Below are positions 45,815 through 48,695 of a stretch of 48,695 bases of DNA, piece after piece. The position numbers were made by a program, and so were the translations under genes. This DNA is from Chromatiaceae bacterium (GTDB taxonomy: Bacteria > Pseudomonadota > Gammaproteobacteria > Chromatiales > Chromatiaceae): contig JAHEJD010000015.1 of NCBI GenBank assembly GCA_024639005.1, positions 1 to 48,695 on the forward strand, given 5' to 3'. Under the pieces are notes generated by a model. It had not been told where the DNA came from, did no database searches, and saw nothing but the letters and a program-made list of their open reading frames with translations. Numbering within the stretch: position 1 is the first letter of the stretch; every line of letters begins with the position of its first letter.

Positions 45815-46453
45815 TTAACTCAGAATATCGGCATACAAGACCGCGGCCAGCGCATTCCATTCGGCCGCGCCTTTGCCCCTGGGCTCCTGTTCAAACACGG
45901 CCAGGCCCTCGCTGAACGCGCGCCGATAGACCGTGCGCTGCGCGAGGCGTGATTTCAGATAGCGAATGCCCGGCAGGGACACCAATGCGGCGGCGGCCTC
46001 GTCGGATTCTCTGACGGCGCGATGCGTATCGCCGCGATTGATGAATCCCAGGATCTCCGGATTACGTTTGTCGGCTATCGACTCGACGAAGCGCAGGAAA
46101 CGCTGCGTCGACCAGATGTCAGCCTGGCTCGGTGGCACCGGCACCAACAGGCGATCGGCAATCGAAATGGCCCGCCTCAGATTGTCCATCGACGCGGTGC
46201 CGACATCGATCAGTACCTCTTCGTGCTCGGCCAGCAGGTTACCGCGGTCGCCCATCTGCGCAGAATCCAGACGATCGACCATCGGCTGGAAACCTTCCTC
46301 GCGGCGCACCTCGAGGACATCGGTAAGCGTCCCCTGCGGGTCGGCATCGATCACAGCGATCCTTCTTTCCGCCATCGCGAGCCAAATCGCGAGATTGAAG
46401 GTGACCGTGCTCTTTCCCGATCCGCCCTTGAGGCTTCCGATTACCGTGATCAT
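45815..46453 (-). CDS. ParA/MinD-family ATPase
   Basis: A protein of 212 residues, the short orphan-ParA size without an N-terminal DNA-binding domain. The deviant Walker A is KGGSGKST (9-16) with both lysines; AVIDADPQGTL is the switch I region and VLIDVGTASMDNLRRAI corresponds to switch II, where the usual Asp-x-x-x/Pro pattern is altered. No ParB is encoded in the window. Such ATPases position plasmids, chemoreceptor arrays, carboxysomes or pili along the nucleoid or membrane. The two downstream genes encode membrane proteins, so a membrane cargo is likely. Confidence 0.85.
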   Translation of the reverse strand: MITVIGSLKGGSGKSTVTFNLAIWLAMAERRIAVIDADPQGTLTDVLEVRREEGFQPMVDRLDSAQMGDRGNLLAEHEEVLIDVGTASMDNLRRAISIADRLLVPVPPSQADIWSTQRFLRFVESIADKRNPEILGFINRGDTHRAVRESDEAAAALVSLPGIRYLKSRLAQRTVYRRAFSEGLAVFEQEPRGKGAAEWNALAAVLYADILS

Positions 46454-46471
46454 GCAATCCTCGCCGGTTGT

Positions 46472-47410
46472 TCAGCTACCGCCGCACCAGCTGCACAGGC
46501 CCCCGTCATTGGTGTCTTGGTAGGTTGTCGCCCAACCCGGCAGTCTTGCCCTGCTGGCCGCCGACATGGGGGAGGTATTCGAGGCGACACGCCTGGTATT
46601 AACCGCGGCCCGTCCATAGCCCATTGGCCGAAATGCGGTCGCCGAGCGCGACGGCAGGGCCTGCCCTCGGGTCACCGGTCGCCAGTTCCGATAGGTGGCG
46701 CGAAGCGAAGTTGGACTCAGGCCCACAGGGGCCTCCCTTAGGCCAGCCGGAAAAACAGCGCCGTTGTGTCCCAGGTCACCCCGGAGACCCGGAGTATAAC
46801 CGGGGGCCGGCGAATTCGCAGCGCCCGCCGCCGCTGCATTGGCCTGCCTTACCGGTCGCCAGCTCCCGTAAGCCGGCAGGCCGCGCGGATCCGCAGGACG
46901 GAAACCGAGCCTGCGCGGCGCAGTCGGCATGCGTTGCCAGTAGTGGCGCGGGGCTGCCGCGGGGCCCGCCCTGTATTGCGGCGCGGGAGGTGGGCGATTG
47001 TCCAACCGCCGGGCAAACCCGCGCGGCGGTTGCCGCCACGGCTGCGCCGTCATCGCCGGCGCCGGCATCCACGGCGATGTCCCTGGGCCGACCGCCTGAA
47101 ATCCTGGCCCCCAATACTGCGGCATGCGGTGCATAGGGTAGACAGCCGGGGAGCGGGCGACCGAAGACGGGTGAACTCGCTGCGGTGCAAAGCGCCTGTG
47201 CCGCGTCTGATAGAACCTGGGTGGCGGCGCGGTCTGCGGCCGGAAACCCGGCGCACTGGCAATCTGCCTAAAGCCGGCGCCATTGGTCGCTGCATAGCCG
47301 GGCGCGGGACGCCATTGCGGACCATAGGCGGCCGCCGACGTGCTCAACAAGCAACATCCGCTGAACAGAATCATTCCGCCGAAAGCAATCGCTTGCTTCT
47401 TCGATTTCAT
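46472..47410 (-). CDS. Secreted Pro/Arg/Ala-rich low-complexity protein 1
   Basis: A protein of 312 residues. Start at 47410 (GAGAGG 6 bp upstream), although an ATG two codons earlier also exists. The signal peptide (AIAFGGMILFSGCCLLSTSAAAYG) could be Sec or lipoprotein type. The mature chain is basic and rich in Pro, Arg, Ala, Gly and aromatic residues, with recurring WRP/FRP units such as PQWRPAPGY, GSWRPVRQ and RNWRPVTRG, and ends CSWCGGS. It looks like a structural or surface-coating protein. It follows the second such gene on the same strand. A large antisense open frame is a composition artefact. Confidence 0.65.
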   Translation of the reverse strand: MKSKKQAIAFGGMILFSGCCLLSTSAAAYGPQWRPAPGYAATNGAGFRQIASAPGFRPQTAPPPRFYQTRHRRFAPQRVHPSSVARSPAVYPMHRMPQYWGPGFQAVGPGTSPWMPAPAMTAQPWRQPPRGFARRLDNRPPPAPQYRAGPAAAPRHYWQRMPTAPRRLGFRPADPRGLPAYGSWRPVRQANAAAAGAANSPAPGYTPGLRGDLGHNGAVFPAGLREAPVGLSPTSLRATYRNWRPVTRGQALPSRSATAFRPMGYGRAAVNTRRVASNTSPMSAASRARLPGWATTYQDTNDGGLCSWCGGS

Positions 47411-47477
47411 AGTCATCCTCTCGTGATTGATAGCCGGCTGCCTACCCGAAAAATGCAGCGCCATCAGGGGCGATTTA

Positions 47478-48047
47478 TTAACGCCAATGCGGCCAATAGC
47501 CGTATCTGCCCAGACGCGGCGCTCCGGGCGTCGGCAGGCCCGCCCTGTGACGGGCCTGAAGCACCTCATAACGCGGCCGCGGCGCCCTCGGCACGGGCCG
47601 GAACTGCGCGTGGAGCCTCGCTGGATAGCGCCGGTCGTGCGCGGCCGACGCGGGGCTCGCCGCGTTGGTCGTCGACGCACGACCTTCGGGCCGGAAACGT
47701 ATGCCGAGTTGGCTCCCACGCCCGGCCGGCACGGCCTTGCGGGGCGTCGTGCGCTGCAGTGAAAAGACCGGTTGGGTCTGTCGTCGGTTGTAGGTAGCGG
47801 CGCCTGCACGTGAAATCGACGCAAAGGTGGCCGCGCGTGAACCGGCGCTGACCTGCGGGCGCCAACGGGGGATCATGGGCCGACGTTCGCTGTTGCTGAC
47901 GGGCCTGAAGTACAGGCGCTTCGGCTGCGACACGTTGCCTGACCAGGCCGGATAGGCCGCCTGCGCGGCCGAAAGGGGCGACATAGCAAGACAGGTCAGC
48001 GTGGACACCCCGAGCGTGAAACCCAAGCTGAGCAAGCGCGCGACCAA
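47478..48047 (-). CDS. Secreted Pro/Arg-rich low-complexity protein 2
   Basis: A protein of 189 residues, from a TTG at 48047 with GGGAGG about 9 bp upstream. The signal peptide is LLSLGFTLGVSTLTCLAMSP to about residue 30. The mature chain is very basic, with YFRPVSNSERRP, RFRPEGRAS and, near the end, QFRPVPRAPRPRYEVLQ. The last motif recurs in the partial gene at the window edge. It lies downstream of the promoter at 48109-48136. Confidence 0.65.
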   Translation of the reverse strand: MVARLLSLGFTLGVSTLTCLAMSPLSAAQAAYPAWSGNVSQPKRLYFRPVSNSERRPMIPRWRPQVSAGSRAATFASISRAGAATYNRRQTQPVFSLQRTTPRKAVPAGRGSQLGIRFRPEGRASTTNAASPASAAHDRRYPARLHAQFRPVPRAPRPRYEVLQARHRAGLPTPGAPRLGRYGYWPHWR

Positions 48048-48105
48048 ATTCCTTATCCTCCCGGCCGTCAGCCGGTCTTGTCACCGCGTTGGACTTCTCT
48101 TAATG

Positions 48106-48151
48106 CACAATATATGTGAGGTATCGCGGCTGTCAACCACAATATATTGTG
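48106..48151. promoter_or_regulatory. Tandem palindromic operator
   Basis: cacaatatattgtg (48138-48151) is a perfect 14-bp palindrome next to the -35. A shortened copy, cacaatatatgtg (48106-48118), covers the -10. The centres are about 32 bp apart, close to three helical turns. This arrangement suggests a dimeric repressor bound on one face. Confidence 0.6.
48109..48136 (-). promoter_or_regulatory. Near-consensus sigma-70 promoter
   Basis: On the minus strand TTGACA (48136-48131) and TATATT (48114-48109) are separated by 16 bp, directing transcription into the secreted-protein genes 2 and 1. Palindromic sites overlap the -10 and adjoin the -35. Confidence 0.7.
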
Positions 48152-48290
48152 TATTTGCGCTGTGAAAAGGCTTTGATAACCTGTGGATCGTCTGTGCAAC
48201 GCAGGCGAGAGCGCGGCATGATACGGAACGGACAGGGCCGCCTGAATTACCACCGGGTCGCCGTCGGCGGTGCACGCGGGTGATCCCCAG

Positions 48291-48466
48291 CCTGCATATC
48301 TCACCGTCTTTCGTAATGAGGACGTCGAGACGCCGCTATGGCGGGGTGCACGGAGTGGGAGGTGGTGAAGGCGTAGGCGACACTGCGTTGAACCGCCTGC
48401 AACGAGTACACCCTGTCATGGCGAGGGTATCGGGGGCCGCAGCAGGAAATTGGTGAGATATGCAGG
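48291..48466. repeat. Dispersed inverted-end repeat, full copy B (176 bp)
   Basis: cctgcatatctcacc (48291-48305) is perfectly complementary to ggtgagatatgcagg (48452-48466). The interior aligns with copy A throughout, including cgacactgcgttgaaccg-like and ccgcagcaggaa blocks. It lies between the partial gene at the window edge and the promoter of secreted protein 2. Confidence 0.8.
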
Positions 48467-48491
48467 CAGACTAGAAGATCTCGCCGGCTGA

Positions 48492-48695
48492 CTACCGGGT
48501 CGGCGGGTAGGTCCCGTAGCCGCGCAGCGGCGGCGCCCCCAGCATCGGGTAAGGCATGATCGGCGCCACGCCTCGTGGCGGCACCGGCGCCATTTCGGAC
48601 TGTAGCTCTTCGTAGGTGGGTTTGCGCCGTTTGGGGATCGGCCGAAACTGGGATTGCAGCGCGTCCGAACCCGGCTGACCGGCGTCCGTCGGCGC
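48492..48695 (-). CDS. Pro-rich protein, C-terminal part only (5' beyond window)
   Basis: The minus-strand frame is open from the window edge to a stop at 48492-48494, giving the last 67 residues. It contains SQFRPIPKRRKPTYEELQSE and a Pro/Gly/Tyr-rich tail (PYPMLGAPPLRGYGTYPP). The QFRP(I/V)P-x4-P-x-YE-x-LQ pattern matches the end of secreted protein 2. It is probably a third member of this secreted cluster. Confidence 0.65.
   Translation of the reverse strand, partial: APTDAGQPGSDALQSQFRPIPKRRKPTYEELQSEMAPVPPRGVAPIMPYPMLGAPPLRGYGTYPPTR

Noticed and set aside
46766-47797. Long plus-strand open frame opposite the secreted Pro/Arg-rich genes
   Set aside because: It arises from the biased GC-rich composition of the minus-strand low-complexity genes, which have signal peptides and ribosome-binding sites; the plus frame has neither.

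Overview
The window is about 48.7 kb of GC-rich bacterial chromosome. The gene set points to a gammaproteobacterium: an EF-P / EpmA / EpmB beta-lysylation set, queA-tgt-yajC-secD-secF in the usual order, and a FimX-type c-di-GMP protein. Several genes suggest sulfur metabolism (a TauE/SafE-type permease, an SQR-like flavoprotein, a Psr/Phs-type molybdoenzyme operon), so a Chromatiales-like sulfur bacterium is plausible. The genus cannot be fixed from the sequence alone.

Layout. 1-5.3 kb: TSUP permease (5' cut by the window edge), SQR-like flavoprotein, HerA-type ATPase with a small partner, MetY. 5.4-7.9 kb: two GT4 glycosyltransferases, the first of the exosortase-A-associated type. 8.0-13.5 kb: secF, secD, yajC, tgt and queA, all on the minus strand, with a candidate plus-strand small RNA between tgt and queA. 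13.56 kb: tRNA-Leu(CAA). Behind it, to about 20 kb, lies a decayed accessory region: the tail of a tyrosine recombinase, IS3 and IS4 transposase remnants, orphan ORFs, an HxlR regulator with a membrane protein and paired operators, a periplasmic protein with a TlpA-like thioredoxin, and broken peroxiredoxin and ParA fragments around a 269-bp inverted-repeat element. 20.3-26.8 kb: polyferredoxin convergent with an nrfD / molybdopterin subunit / FeS subunit / torD operon that has an FNR-like box upstream. 27.2-28.5 kb: gene debris (membrane-protein tail, truncated dicarboxylate symporter, glutaminase-like chimera). 28.5-33.8 kb: TPR lipoprotein with class III cyclase, then a PepSY / response regulator / histidine kinase operon. 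33.8-40.2 kb: housekeeping genes (msrB, aminotransferase, psd, epmA, efp, epmB). 40.3-44.5 kb: FimW-like and FimX-like c-di-GMP proteins. 44.5-46.5 kb: a ParA / TPR / Met-heptad coiled-coil operon. 46.5 kb to the end: three secreted Pro/Arg-rich proteins, one of them behind a promoter carrying two palindromes.

A family of about 175-bp repeats with inverted ends occurs four times, twice complete (1880-2053, 48291-48466) and twice as partial copies (20013-20058, 27436-27493). One partial copy supplies the stop codon of the truncated symporter.

Most promising for novelty: the candidate anti-Shine-Dalgarno small RNA at 12.4 kb, the repeat family, the ParA / Met-heptad operon next to FimW/FimX, and the secreted Pro/Arg-rich cluster with its palindromic promoter.
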